Source of the DNA: Pseudomonas sp. R4-35-07
Lineage (GTDB): Bacteria > Pseudomonadota > Gammaproteobacteria > Pseudomonadales > Pseudomonadaceae
Direction of reading: 5' to 3'
Length of the DNA stretch: 64,000 bases
Assembly (NCBI RefSeq): GCF_003852235.1
Contig: NZ_CP027732.1
Span: 3,348,001 to 3,412,000 of the forward strand
Below are positions 52,330 through 61,239 of the stretch, piece after piece (the first letter of the stretch is position 1; each line of letters opens with the position of its first letter). Under the pieces are notes generated by a model. That model did no database searches. It was given only the letters and a program-made list of their open reading frames with translations, and was not told the origin of the DNA. The translations under genes and the position numbers were made by a program.

Positions 52330-55300
52330 ATGATCGAAGCAACCGGCCGAGCCATTGGCTTTCTGGTGCTGGCCGCGATGGATTCAAAGACGCGGGACGT
52401 CGAATCCGTGCTCAGCGATTTCCGCGGCTGCCTCAACCACTACGACAGCTGGGCACAGGGCTTTTTCAGCGCGTCGGCACTGGATGTGGAGCAGGTGTTC
52501 AAGGTTGGAAATGAGGTGGCGCTGGTCGCCCCGATCAACCGTTCGATCTTTCCCAGCAGCACCGTCGCTACATGCCAGGCCAACGGCACGTTGACCCTAG
52601 TGCATATGTTCCAGAGCTCGCGGTTCGTGCCGATCGGCAACACGCCGGTGATGTTGCAGCGCATCGATCCAGACGGTGGTCCGCTGGGCGAGCCGATCCA
52701 TAAAACCATCGGCCCAAGCGGCATCCTCGAAGTCACCGAGTGCGACCGCAACCAGCGGTACCGGATCAGTTTTTACCCCGACGTTTCCTCGGCGCATTTC
52801 AAGGCGCTGTATGCCTCTTATCAGTCGGTCATCACGCCACTGGAAGACTGGCTGCGCAGCGAATGGGACACCACCTTCGAACCGCTATGGAAGAACTATT
52901 CCGAAGCGAATTTTCTCCAGCGCTACCTCTCGCTGCACCGCGCTTATGCCCAAGGCTTTGGCGAAGTTCTTTACTCGGTTTGGGACAACATCACGCAGTT
53001 ACTCCAGTGGTTGTCCGACCCGCTGGCCAACGCTGAAAAGCTGCTGCATTACCTTTCCCAGGACGAGCTCGAAAAACTACTGGCGTTAAGTGCCGAGACC
53101 CTCGCCAAGGGTTTGCTGGTGCTCAGCGATGAGCCTTTGCTGTTCGTTCACCTGGCGGCCCTGGTCAGTTGGATGCGCATGCTGCCACCGCCGTATATGA
53201 ACGAAATGCTCGGGGCGATTGGCGCCGAGATCGTCATCACCCTGCTATTGGGAATGGCAACGGCCTGCATGGGGGTTGTGGTGCGCATCAGCACCAAAGT
53301 GCTGGCCGGCATCAAGTCACGCCGGGTGCGCAGGTGGGTGGAGCAGATAGCCGCGCAGTTCGGGGCCGCTCGCTTGGAGGGACACACCGAAGCGCTTAAG
53401 CCGGTGTTGCTGGGTAGCGCCCCAATACCGGTCAAGGCGGTGCCGGTGGCGCCATTGAAGGCAGGCGACACGCTGGTTTCGAATGCGGTGCCGGCGGTGC
53501 GCAGCAAGACCCAGCGTACGGCGTTGGTGCGGCAGGAGGCGGTGGATGATGTGCCTGCTGTTGCGTCGAATCCGAAGGGCGATGCGGCGGCTCAGGCGGA
53601 CAAGACCGTCACCCACGGCTGCCCGGTGTCGATGGTCACCGGCGAGGAACTGCTGACGCTCACCGATGGCGCGCTGGATGGGGTCTTGCCGTTCGAGTGG
53701 ACGCGCTTGTATCGCAGCAGTGCGGTGGAAGTGGACTGTGGCTTGGGGTTTGGCTGGAGCCATGCACTGGCGCAGCGGCTCGTGGTTGTAGGCGATTCGG
53801 TGGTGTGGACCGACCATGAGAATCGCGCGACCACCCTGCCCTTGCCGACAGCTGCTCGGCCGGCGATTACCAACAGCCTGGCGGAAGCGGCGATTTACTT
53901 GGGGTCGTTGCCTGATGAGTTGGTGCTGGCCCAGGCGTCGCGCTTCTACCACTTTCGCGACGGTGTGCTAACGGCGATCAGCGATGCGTATGACAACCGG
54001 TTGTTGGTTGTCCGGGATCGGTTGGGGCGGATTGAGCGACTGGATAACGGCGTGGGCCGCTCTTTGCTCTTGCGCTATGAGCTGGATCGCATTGTCGCGG
54101 TGGACTACCAGGTTCATCGCGCCACAGGGCATGAACCCTTCGTCTGGGTGACCGAGCAGAACGTCGTTTCCTACACCTATGACGACAGTGGACGACTGGT
54201 TTCAGCGACCAACGCTGTCGGTGAGTGTGAGCGTTATCGGTACGACGAGCAGCACGTCATTCTTGAGCGCCAACTGGCCGGTGGGGCGAGTTTCTTTTGG
54301 GAATGGGAACGCGCTGGCAAGGCAGCGCGCTGTGTCCGGCATTGGGCCAGTTTTTCGCAGATGGACACGCGGTATGCCTGGGGCGATGACGGTCGCGTCA
54401 CCGTGCACAACGCCGACGGCAGCCAGGAAGTTTACGTACATGACCAGCGGGCGCGGCTGATACAGCGCATCGATCCCGACGGCGCCCAGCATTTCAAATC
54501 CTACGACGATAAAGGCCGCCTGACCGTCGAGCAAGACCCGCTGGGTGCGGTGACGGCCTATCAATACGACGACGCCGGACGCTTGGTCGCGCTGTTTCCG
54601 GGGGATGACGAGCCGACGGCCTACGAGCATGACAACGGTTTCGTACGGGTTGTAAGACGTGGTGAGGCGGTCTGGAAATACGAGCGCAATGAACAAGGCG
54701 ATGTCATTCGCCAGATCGATCCCGATGGCAACGCGACCGACTACAGCTACGACAAGCAAGGGCAACTGACCGGGGTTTGGTATCCGGATAACAGCTGCCA
54801 TCGGTTGGTGTGGAATGAACGTGGACAGCTCGTTGAAGAACAGCTACCGAATGGTGGGATCAAGCGCTACCGCTATGACGACCTGGGCCGGCATGTTGCG
54901 CGTGAGGATGAACAGGGCGCGCTGACCCAGTATCAATGGGACGCCGTGGGTCGGTTAACTCGCTTGGTACTGCCGGACGGTGCCACACGAGAATTCAGCT
55001 ACAACCCCTACGGAAAAATCACCGCCGAACGCGACGAACTCGGCCACGTCACCCGCTACGAATACGCCGACGGCCTGTACCTGATCAGCCGCCGCATCAA
55101 TGCCGATGGCACCCAGGTCAACTACCGCTACGACAACGCCCGCTTACTGCTCACCGCCATCGAAAACGAAGTCGGCGAAACCTACCAGCTCGACTACCAC
55201 CCGAGCGGCCTGATCCAACAGGAAACCGGATTTGACGGCCAACGCACTGCGTATGCCTACGACCTCAACGGCAACCTGTTGGAGAAAACGGAATACGGCG

Positions 55301-57120
55301 ACGACGGCAGTCAGCTCGTCACTCAATACCAGCGCGACCACGCCGGCCGCCTCGTAAGAAAAACCCTGCCCAACGGCAGCGCTGTCGACTATGCCTACGA
55401 CCGCCAAGGCAACCTCCTCAGCGTCGACGACGGCCACTGGTTCCTGGCCTACGAGTACGACCGCCAAAACCGCCTATCCGCCGAACACCAAGGCTGGGGC
55501 ACGCTGCGCTACGGCTATGACGCCTGCGGCCAACTTCAGCATTTACGCCTACCGGACAACAACCGCCTCACCTTCAACCACGACAAAGGCGGGCATCTCG
55601 CCACCGTCGAGCTCAACGGAGAAGTGCTCACCTCACACCTGTTCAAAGCCGGCCGCGAACACCAACGCCAACAAGGCCAACTCCTCAGCCACTACCACTA
55701 CGACGACCAAAACCGCCTGCACGCCCACGCCGTCACGCAGCAGGAAACCCACCTCTACCAACGTCACTACGACTACGACAAAACCGGCAACCTCACCCGC
55801 CTGCACGACACCCGCAAAGGCGAACACCTTTACCACTACGACCCACTCCACCGCCTGACCCGCGCCGATCACTCGCAAGACGTCCAGGAACGCTTCGGCC
55901 ACAACCCTGCCGGCAACCTGCTGATGCAAGACAGGCCTGGCCCGGACATCGTCGCGGGCAACCGCCTGGTGATCCAAGGCGATCACCATTACGACTACGA
56001 CGCCTTCAGCAACCTGACCCGCGAACGGCGCGGCAAAAGCCATCAACTCGTCACCGAATACCGCTACGACTGCCAGCACCGGTTGATCGGCATCACCAAG
56101 CCCAACGGCCACACCGCTAATTATCGCTATGACCCGTTCGGTCGGCGCATCAGCAAAACCGTCGATGGGAAAACCACCGAGTTCTTCTGGCAAGGCGACA
56201 AGCTGATCGCAGAACACCATGCGGAACGCCATCGCAGCTATCTCTACGAACCGGACAGCTTCCGACCATTGGCACTGCTGGAAGGCTTCGGCCCAGCAGA
56301 AACCAAGCCTTACCACTACCAACTCGACCACCTCGGCACACCGCAAGAACTCACCGCGCCCGACGGCGAAATCGTCTGGTCCGCCCACTACCGCGCCTAC
56401 GGTGAAATCAGCCGCCTCGACGTAGGCAAAATCAACAACCCGCTACGCTTCCAAGGCCAATACTTCGACCCGGAAAGCGGCCTCCACTACAACCGCCATC
56501 GCTACTACAATCCGGATATTGGTCGTTACCTGACGCCTGATCCGGTGAAACTGGCGGGTGGGATCAACGCGTACCAGTACGTGCCCAATCCGACAGGTTG
56601 GGTGGATCCGCTAGGATTAAATAATTGCCCAGGAGGGGATGGCTGCCGATCGAGGTCTGAGGTAAAGGACCCTGCAACAGTTACTCCTCCAGTTAAAGGG
56701 GATCCTAAGCAGCCAATCAATAGCGGCGGAAAATACCTTTATCGGGGTGATGACAAGACGCCAGACCATGTATTTAAAAATGGTTTCAAAAGCAAAGGTG
56801 AAAGCAATGACTTGTATCTGCACGCTTTGGATAGTAACAACCCACCAAGTAACTTTATCAGTACTTCTCCATCGACGCTCATAGGAATCGATTTTGCGAC
56901 TAGATACGGAACTCGAAAAGGATTTCTCTACGCTTTGCGGAAAATCCCCGGACGCGACGTCAACAAAGAGCTTGGGAAATTGGCTCCTTTTGACAGCGAG
57001 GCAGAAATCGCTATACAAAGTAAAATCAATACAACAGACATTTTAGGGGTAACTCCAGTTAAGCGTGATGGTAGCTACGTAGGCTATTCAATTCCGAATC
57101 CAAACAGGGAGATCAAATGA
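52330..57120 (+). CDS. Rhs polymorphic toxin with ADP-ribosyltransferase-like C-terminal domain
   Basis: This 1596-residue Rhs protein has an N-terminal region (1 to about 430) with a hydrophobic hairpin near 290-350. A DUF6531-like segment (THGCPVSMVTGEELL) and YD/Rhs repeats follow (about 440-1400; many YDxxGRL units). The Rhs core ends in PTGWVDPLGL (Asp about 1426). After that point base composition turns AT-rich, marking the variable toxin tip of about 165 residues. The tip shows LYRGDD (Arg about 1472), FISTSPS (STS about 1511-1513) and SEAEIAI (Glu about 1557/1559). This is the Arg / Ser-Thr-Ser / Glu pattern of cholera/heat-labile-enterotoxin-type ADP-ribosyltransferases. It is likely delivered to rivals, perhaps by a type VI system (not in the window). 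The ATG at 52330 is preferred over a GTG at 52273. Confidence 0.88.
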   Translation: MIEATGRAIGFLVLAAMDSKTRDVESVLSDFRGCLNHYDSWAQGFFSASALDVEQVFKVGNEVALVAPINRSIFPSSTVATCQANGTLTLVHMFQSSRFVPIGNTPVMLQRIDPDGGPLGEPIHKTIGPSGILEVTECDRNQRYRISFYPDVSSAHFKALYASYQSVITPLEDWLRSEWDTTFEPLWKNYSEANFLQRYLSLHRAYAQGFGEVLYSVWDNITQLLQWLSDPLANAEKLLHYLSQDELEKLLALSAETLAKGLLVLSDEPLLFVHLAALVSWMRMLPPPYMNEMLGAIGAEIVITLLLGMATACMGVVVRISTKVLAGIKSRRVRRWVEQIAAQFGAARLEGHTEALKPVLLGSAPIPVKAVPVAPLKAGDTLVSNAVPAVRSKTQRTALVRQEAVDDVPAVASNPKGDAAAQADKTVTHGCPVSMVTGEELLTLTDGALDGVLPFEWTRLYRSSAVEVDCGLGFGWSHALAQRLVVVGDSVVWTDHENRATTLPLPTAARPAITNSLAEAAIYLGSLPDELVLAQASRFYHFRDGVLTAISDAYDNRLLVVRDRLGRIERLDNGVGRSLLLRYELDRIVAVDYQVHRATGHEPFVWVTEQNVVSYTYDDSGRLVSATNAVGECERYRYDEQHVILERQLAGGASFFWEWERAGKAARCVRHWASFSQMDTRYAWGDDGRVTVHNADGSQEVYVHDQRARLIQRIDPDGAQHFKSYDDKGRLTVEQDPLGAVTAYQYDDAGRLVALFPGDDEPTAYEHDNGFVRVVRRGEAVWKYERNEQGDVIRQIDPDGNATDYSYDKQGQLTGVWYPDNSCHRLVWNERGQLVEEQLPNGGIKRYRYDDLGRHVAREDEQGALTQYQWDAVGRLTRLVLPDGATREFSYNPYGKITAERDELGHVTRYEYADGLYLISRRINADGTQVNYRYDNARLLLTAIENEVGETYQLDYHPSGLIQQETGFDGQRTAYAYDLNGNLLEKTEYGDDGSQLVTQYQRDHAGRLVRKTLPNGSAVDYAYDRQGNLLSVDDGHWFLAYEYDRQNRLSAEHQGWGTLRYGYDACGQLQHLRLPDNNRLTFNHDKGGHLATVELNGEVLTSHLFKAGREHQRQQGQLLSHYHYDDQNRLHAHAVTQQETHLYQRHYDYDKTGNLTRLHDTRKGEHLYHYDPLHRLTRADHSQDVQERFGHNPAGNLLMQDRPGPDIVAGNRLVIQGDHHYDYDAFSNLTRERRGKSHQLVTEYRYDCQHRLIGITKPNGHTANYRYDPFGRRISKTVDGKTTEFFWQGDKLIAEHHAERHRSYLYEPDSFRPLALLEGFGPAETKPYHYQLDHLGTPQELTAPDGEIVWSAHYRAYGEISRLDVGKINNPLRFQGQYFDPESGLHYNRHRYYNPDIGRYLTPDPVKLAGGINAYQYVPNPTGWVDPLGLNNCPGGDGCRSRSEVKDPATVTPPVKGDPKQPINSGGKYLYRGDDKTPDHVFKNGFKSKGESNDLYLHALDSNNPPSNFISTSPSTLIGIDFATRYGTRKGFLYALRKIPGRDVNKELGKLAPFDSEAEIAIQSKINTTDILGVTPVKRDGSYVGYSIPNPNREIK

Positions 57121-57524
57121 AAACAAAAAAAATCAAAGCCATAATAGACAATGTAGAAAAGTACGTTACTTTTAAGTACGACTCAGCCCATACAAAATTA
57201 ATGTTCTCCGAAGCAGATAACTTTGAAAAAGTGTATACGGCGGAGGATATGTATATATGTTTAGGAAAAGTTATGACTGACTTCCCACACATACAGTTTC
57301 TTTGTAAAGGCGCGAAAATAAATGTCCGGCCCTCAAGCATGTCTTCACAAATGAGTGGTGGGATGGTCGCCTATGAATTGACCCTCGGAAAACGCACGAC
57401 ACGAGAAGACTTGGTTCACATATTTGATTTTGAAGATCAAAATCTGACGAATGATCCACATGAACAGCATCGCTTCTACAAAAGATGGATAGCATCTATA
57501 GGTGCCGAACGAAGCGAGCCCTAG
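57117..57524 (+). CDS. Probable cognate immunity protein of the Rhs toxin
   Basis: This 135-residue cytoplasmic protein of no recognised family is AT-rich, unlike the Rhs core. Its ATG overlaps the toxin stop (ATGA), which is typical of immunity genes. The C-terminus (EQHRFYKRWIASI, then AERSEP) appears cut off by GC-rich DNA; a second copy of a similar end lies at 57617-57685 (EQVIFFKKWLASLEAQ), suggesting the original gene ran further. Immunity function is inferred from position, not from a known domain. Confidence 0.72.
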   Translation: MKTKKIKAIIDNVEKYVTFKYDSAHTKLMFSEADNFEKVYTAEDMYICLGKVMTDFPHIQFLCKGAKINVRPSSMSSQMSGGMVAYELTLGKRTTREDLVHIFDFEDQNLTNDPHEQHRFYKRWIASIGAERSEP

Positions 57525-57685
57525 GCCAAACAAGAGCTGACCCGAATAGGCCAGCGCCTGCTGGCTGGGCTCCCGGGCACCAAAGGCTGAGCCGGACAGC
57601 TTCCGCCCACCCGCAAGAACAAGTCATTTTTTTCAAAAAATGGTTGGCATCATTAGAGGCACAGGACTATGAAAAATTCAACTAG
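57525..57685 (+). pseudogene. Rhs-like fragment joined to a displaced immunity-gene end
   Basis: The first part, to about 57615, is GC-rich and includes GAGCCGGACAGCTTCCG, almost identical to the Rhs gene at about 56248-56264 (encoding EPDSFRP). From 57617 an open stretch encodes EQVIFFKKWLASLEAQDYEKFN and a stop, which matches the end of the cognate immunity protein. No start codon with a ribosome site is seen. It looks like recombination debris from earlier toxin-immunity modules. Confidence 0.55.
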
Positions 57686-57756
57686 CGTCGATAGCACACA
57701 ATCGCTCTCGACTACCTTTCACCCAATCGTTTAAATACGAGCAATACTGGATAAAA

Positions 57757-58001
57757 ATGGGAGACCTAAAACAGCTTATACAAAATTATGACTCTGAAAA
57801 AAAGAGCACCCAAGATGTCAATAATTCGCGGCCTGCTATTTACTTATGACATCGAGAACACAGATGACCTGAAAAAAAGAAAAGCTCATAGCGTCAAAAG
57901 ACGCAAACAACGAAAAATAACTTATTAAACTTTTTAACGAACTGACCAAACCGGAATTTCTGACATATACCAAACCTGAGCAAGAGGCCATATACTTCTA
58001 A
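57757..58001 (+). pseudogene. Decayed copy of the small gene at 58478
   Basis: From 57794 the translation runs KKRAPKMSIIRGLLFTYDIEN, then shifts frame and continues as LIASKDANNEK, stop, LIKLFNELTKPEFLTYTKPEQ. This follows LSIIQGLLFTYCIEN and SKELTELFDALTKPEFYTYTLEEQ of the intact gene at 58478. At least one frameshift and two stops break it. A short overlapping frame from 57757 (MGDLKQLIQNYDSE) may be the tail of yet another lost gene. Confidence 0.65.
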
Positions 58002-58041
58002 AGCTTGTCCCCGTTACCCGATTTAAGATTGATACCCTGTA

Positions 58042-58431
58042 ATGAACTACTTGGAACGAGAAATAGACGAAGCCTGCATAACGTTGGCTATAAACGCCAA
58101 AAAGCTTGGGCAGAACGAACTCATAACGTTGGTAAATGGTCTCACGAAACATTTTTTCAGATTTCAAAGCAACGTTCTCGACCCAGTCGAAATGAACGAG
58201 AAAGGCACCGAACACAACCCCAACTTTTGGAAGGAAATACAGCATCGCATTGACAAAAAAAATTTGATTCTTTTAGTACTTGACTCAGAATATAGAGGCT
58301 GGAAAATCGACTGTGCGAAAAATATTACATCTATTTTAGGTGAGACCTCGGGATACCCTTTCTGGATAACGAATAGAAAGCTCACGTTCCTAGTACACAT
58401 GGATGATCATGACTGTGTCATTTGGGTTTGA
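58042..58431 (+). CDS. Orphan immunity-like protein, unknown family
   Basis: This 129-residue AT-rich cytoplasmic protein starts MNYLEREIDEACITLAINAKKL and ends MDDHDCVIWV. No domain is recognised and no toxin precedes it. Its size, base composition and place in the array downstream of the Rhs tip suggest an immunity protein retained from a former toxin. No clear ribosome site was found, so expression is uncertain. Confidence 0.6.
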   Translation: MNYLEREIDEACITLAINAKKLGQNELITLVNGLTKHFFRFQSNVLDPVEMNEKGTEHNPNFWKEIQHRIDKKNLILLVLDSEYRGWKIDCAKNITSILGETSGYPFWITNRKLTFLVHMDDHDCVIWV

Positions 58432-58477
58432 ATGGCGCTCACCAGAATCACTTTTATCGCTTACGCGACTTTAAAAA

Positions 58478-58831
58478 ATGAAAACACGACCACAGCTATC
58501 AATAATTCAAGGATTGCTATTCACCTATTGCATCGAAAACTCTAGAAATTTAGAAAGAGAGGGGATCATAGCTTCAAAAAACGTCAATGACTCAAAGGAG
58601 CTAACAGAGCTTTTCGATGCTTTAACCAAACCAGAATTTTATACATACACCTTGGAAGAACAGGACTGGTATATCGAAACCATCAGATATTACCTATCAA
58701 CCGAAGAAACTTTCGACTCAGTCTTTTATCTTTTTGACACATATTTTGAAGATGACATTAACGACAATAGAGCATTTGTGAAGACCTTACTCGAATGTCT
58801 GACTCGTTATCGAACTGAGGCGACGACCTAG
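58478..58831 (+). CDS. Orphan immunity-like protein with a decayed paralogue upstream
   Basis: This 117-residue acidic protein starts MKTRPQLSIIQGLLFTYCIE and carries DALTKPEFYTYTLEEQDW and FDTYFEDDINDN. I do not recognise the family. The same sequence, broken, is at 57794-58001. A gene kept intact beside a ruined twin in a toxin-immunity island is best explained as an immunity gene duplicated with its former toxin tip. Confidence 0.6.
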   Translation: MKTRPQLSIIQGLLFTYCIENSRNLEREGIIASKNVNDSKELTELFDALTKPEFYTYTLEEQDWYIETIRYYLSTEETFDSVFYLFDTYFEDDINDNRAFVKTLLECLTRYRTEATT

Positions 58832-58908
58832 TAGAACCACCACACCCTCTAAAACCATAATTCCCTGTGGCGAGCAAGCTTCCCCGCATTCCCTTTCGAA
58901 CAAGGACC

Positions 58909-59326
58909 ATGCTGAAAGACCCGTTTTTAAATGAGCCGTTCGCCCCAAGCCTAATGTGGTTTATCGGGGTATTTGATATTTTCGACCGCGAGCAAGAGGT
59001 CGGTATAGAGATTAGTAAATATGACCCAAAACAACAAGTCAGACAGAGAAGAACCAATAAAACGTTACGCGTTGAATTTAAGCTACCTATCGTATAGGCA
59101 CAAATACGTGTTAACTGAAAGCTTAAAAAACAAGCTGAATGACGAGATCTACAACTTCCATAACTTATTTGAGATGAGCGAAGACAACACTGGATCGTGA
59201 CCAAGAGCATAATGGTATGAACTTGATAATCCAACGGATTTTCTAAGAGAGATTTATCTTTTAGCTAAAGATGCGTGGAAAGACGACCTTCAAAAAGTAA
59301 GCCGCAAAGACCAGTCAACTTGGTAG
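58909..59326 (+). pseudogene. Frameshifted copy of the gene at 59476
   Basis: The frame starts MLKDPFLNEPFAPSLMWFIGVFDIFDREQE, then shifts near 59031-59036. It continues as KSDREEPIKRYALNLSYLSYRHKYVL and NFHNLFEMSEDNTGS, stop, then TDFLREIYLLAKDAWKDDLQK and RKDQSTW. Nearly every block matches the intact gene (FVGIFDIYDREE, LSYRHRYKL, DFFADIYRLANEAWKDDLEK, REDQSTW). One frameshift and two in-frame stops make it non-functional, unless the first 60 residues are used alone. Confidence 0.75.
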
Positions 59327-59360
59327 AAACACCGACACCTTTCCGGAAAAATGCACCCTT

Positions 59361-59384
59361 CGGGCGAGCGAGGTCGCTCGTCCG
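59361..59384. repeat. Short palindrome in the immunity island
   Basis: CGGGCGAGCGA-GG-TCGCTCGTCCG folds as a near-perfect stem between the decayed and intact copies of the last immunity-like gene. It may mark an old recombination joint or a REP relative. Confidence 0.4.
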
Positions 59385-59475
59385 CTACAAAAAACTCGCC
59401 AGTCAAAGATCTTTGCTTGTAGCAATAAGTGCGCACCAAATAAATCCGTAAACTTTCCAACCAAGAAATGAAAAA

Positions 59476-59895
59476 ATGTTATTTCACCCACACTCCGACA
59501 CTATCCCCTTCGACGCCAGCCTTTACTATTTTGTGGGAATTTTTGATATTTATGACAGGGAGGAAACCAAAGGGGAAGAGCTCGCTTGTTTTAACCCTAA
59601 TGACCGTAAAGATAGAGAAACCCTCATAGTAAAGTACTGCCTAGATCCATACAAAAAACTATCCTATCGACACAGGTATAAATTAATAGAAAACTTATCT
59701 ATCGCATTAAACACCCAAAATTTCAACTTCCACTCTTATTTTGAGGATGACCCAGATAAGTGCTCTACTATGGCTTGGGACGAAACGGAAATAGCCGATC
59801 CACGTGATTTCTTCGCCGACATATATCGCCTAGCCAACGAGGCCTGGAAAGACGACCTCGAAAAAGCCAGCCGCGAAGACCAATCAACCTGGTAG
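59476..59895 (+). CDS. Orphan immunity-like protein, intact twin of 58909
   Basis: This 139-residue acidic protein (MLFHPHSDTIPFDASLYYFVGIFDIYDREE, LSYRHRYKLIENLS, FFADIYRLANEAWKDDLEKASREDQSTW) belongs to a family I cannot name. It is the last gene of the AT-rich island after the Rhs toxin. Having a frameshifted copy just upstream indicates repeated gain of this module. An immunity role is inferred from context only. Confidence 0.62.
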   Translation: MLFHPHSDTIPFDASLYYFVGIFDIYDREETKGEELACFNPNDRKDRETLIVKYCLDPYKKLSYRHRYKLIENLSIALNTQNFNFHSYFEDDPDKCSTMAWDETEIADPRDFFADIYRLANEAWKDDLEKASREDQSTW

Positions 59896-59915
59896 CCCCC
59901 TGAAATACCCTCCCC

Positions 59916-59949
59916 CTTGTGGCGAGCAAGCAAACTCCCTCGCCACAAG
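59916..59949. repeat. Hairpin at the end of the immunity island
   Basis: CTTGTGGCGAG and its complement CTCGCCACAAG enclose 12 bases. The left half recurs at 58866-58877. It lies between the converging last immunity-like gene and the M20 peptidase gene and may terminate either. Confidence 0.55.
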
Positions 59950-59961
59950 TACACGGCCCGC

Positions 59962-61191
59962 TCAGCGCTTGGAAAGCTCCATAATCATCCGACTCAACAA
60001 ATACACCCGAGGCACCACACTCTCCACCTCGGCATATTCCTCCGGCGTGTGAATATTCCCGCCCACTATCCCAAACCCGTCCAGCGTCGGTGTGCCGACC
60101 CCGGCCGACAAGCTTGCGTCCGCCGCGCCGCCGCTGCCTTCGATGGTCAGGGTTTTGCCCAGTTCGCCGTAGATGCCTTGGGCAATCGCGACCAGTTTGT
60201 CTGACTCCGCCGTTTGCGGCATCGGTGGCAAGCCGCGTTGCAGGCTGGTCTTCACTTCGGAGTCTGGGATCAGTTTGTTCGCGGAGACCCGTGCCAGGTC
60301 CTTCTCGATGCGGTCGAACTCTTCCGGCAGCGCGGCGCGTACGTCGGCCTTGGCGGTGGCTTGGTCGGGGATGACGTTGGTGCGGTCGCCGGCCTTGAGT
60401 ACGGTGAAGTTGATGGTGGTTTTTTTCTCGGCGTCGCCCAGCTTGCCCAGTTGCAGGATCTGGTGTGCGGCTTCCATGGCGGCGTTGCGCCCCAGTTCAG
60501 GCGCGACGCCGGCGTGGGCGGCTTTGCCTTTGACTTCAACCACCGCGGTGGCGCTGCCTTTGCGCCAGACCACCAGGCCGTCGGCTGGGCGGCCGGGTTC
60601 CAGGTTGAGGGTTACGTCGTGGCCCTTGGCGGTGGTGCGGATCAGTTCGGAGGCGGCGTCGGAGCCGGTTTCTTCGCTGGCGTCGAGCAGGAAGGTGATT
60701 TGTGCATAGTCCTTGAAGCCTTGGTTTTTCAGGACTTTCAACGCGTAGATGCCGGCGACGATGCCACCTTTGTCGTCCATCACGCCGGGGCCATAGGCGC
60801 GGCCGTCCTTGATGTGGAACGGGCGTTCGGCGGCCGAGCCTTCCTTGAACACGGTGTCCATGTGCGCCATCAGCAGAATTTTGGCCTTGCCGGTGCCCTT
60901 GAGGGTGGCGATCACATGGCTGTTGTTGGCGGCTTTGTCCGGCACCAGCTCGATGCTGAAACCCAGCTGTTTCAATTCATCCACGGCGATGTCGCGCACT
61001 TGGGTCAGGCCGAGCTCGTAGCCGGAGCCGGAGTCGATATTCACCAGGCGCTCCAGCAGTTTCAGGGCCTCGGCCTTGTACTGTTCAGCGTCCGCCTGGA
61101 TAGGCTTGTGGGGTTCGGCGCTGTAAGCCGGTACGGCGAAGGACAAGGCCAGGGTGGCGGCCAGCAGGGTGCGGGGGAAGGTGAAGAGCAT
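59962..61191 (-). CDS. Periplasmic M20 carboxypeptidase (glutamate carboxypeptidase-like)
   Basis: This 409-residue zinc peptidase resembles carboxypeptidase G2. A signal peptide ends near AYSA. Metal ligands and catalytic residues appear in MAHMDTVF (His, Asp), GPGVMDDKGG (bridging Asp), DASEETGS (catalytic Glu pair), LNLEPGRP and the C-terminal NIHTPEEY (His). It may remove C-terminal glutamate from peptides or folates outside the cytoplasm. I prefer the ATG at 61191, which has AAGGA eight bases upstream, over 61212 or 61230. Confidence 0.88.
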   Translation of the reverse strand: MLFTFPRTLLAATLALSFAVPAYSAEPHKPIQADAEQYKAEALKLLERLVNIDSGSGYELGLTQVRDIAVDELKQLGFSIELVPDKAANNSHVIATLKGTGKAKILLMAHMDTVFKEGSAAERPFHIKDGRAYGPGVMDDKGGIVAGIYALKVLKNQGFKDYAQITFLLDASEETGSDAASELIRTTAKGHDVTLNLEPGRPADGLVVWRKGSATAVVEVKGKAAHAGVAPELGRNAAMEAAHQILQLGKLGDAEKKTTINFTVLKAGDRTNVIPDQATAKADVRAALPEEFDRIEKDLARVSANKLIPDSEVKTSLQRGLPPMPQTAESDKLVAIAQGIYGELGKTLTIEGSGGAADASLSAGVGTPTLDGFGIVGGNIHTPEEYAEVESVVPRVYLLSRMIMELSKR

Positions 61192-61239
61192 GGACCGATC
61201 CTTGTTTTTCATTGAGGGGGGCCGCCACACCCTACCCCA

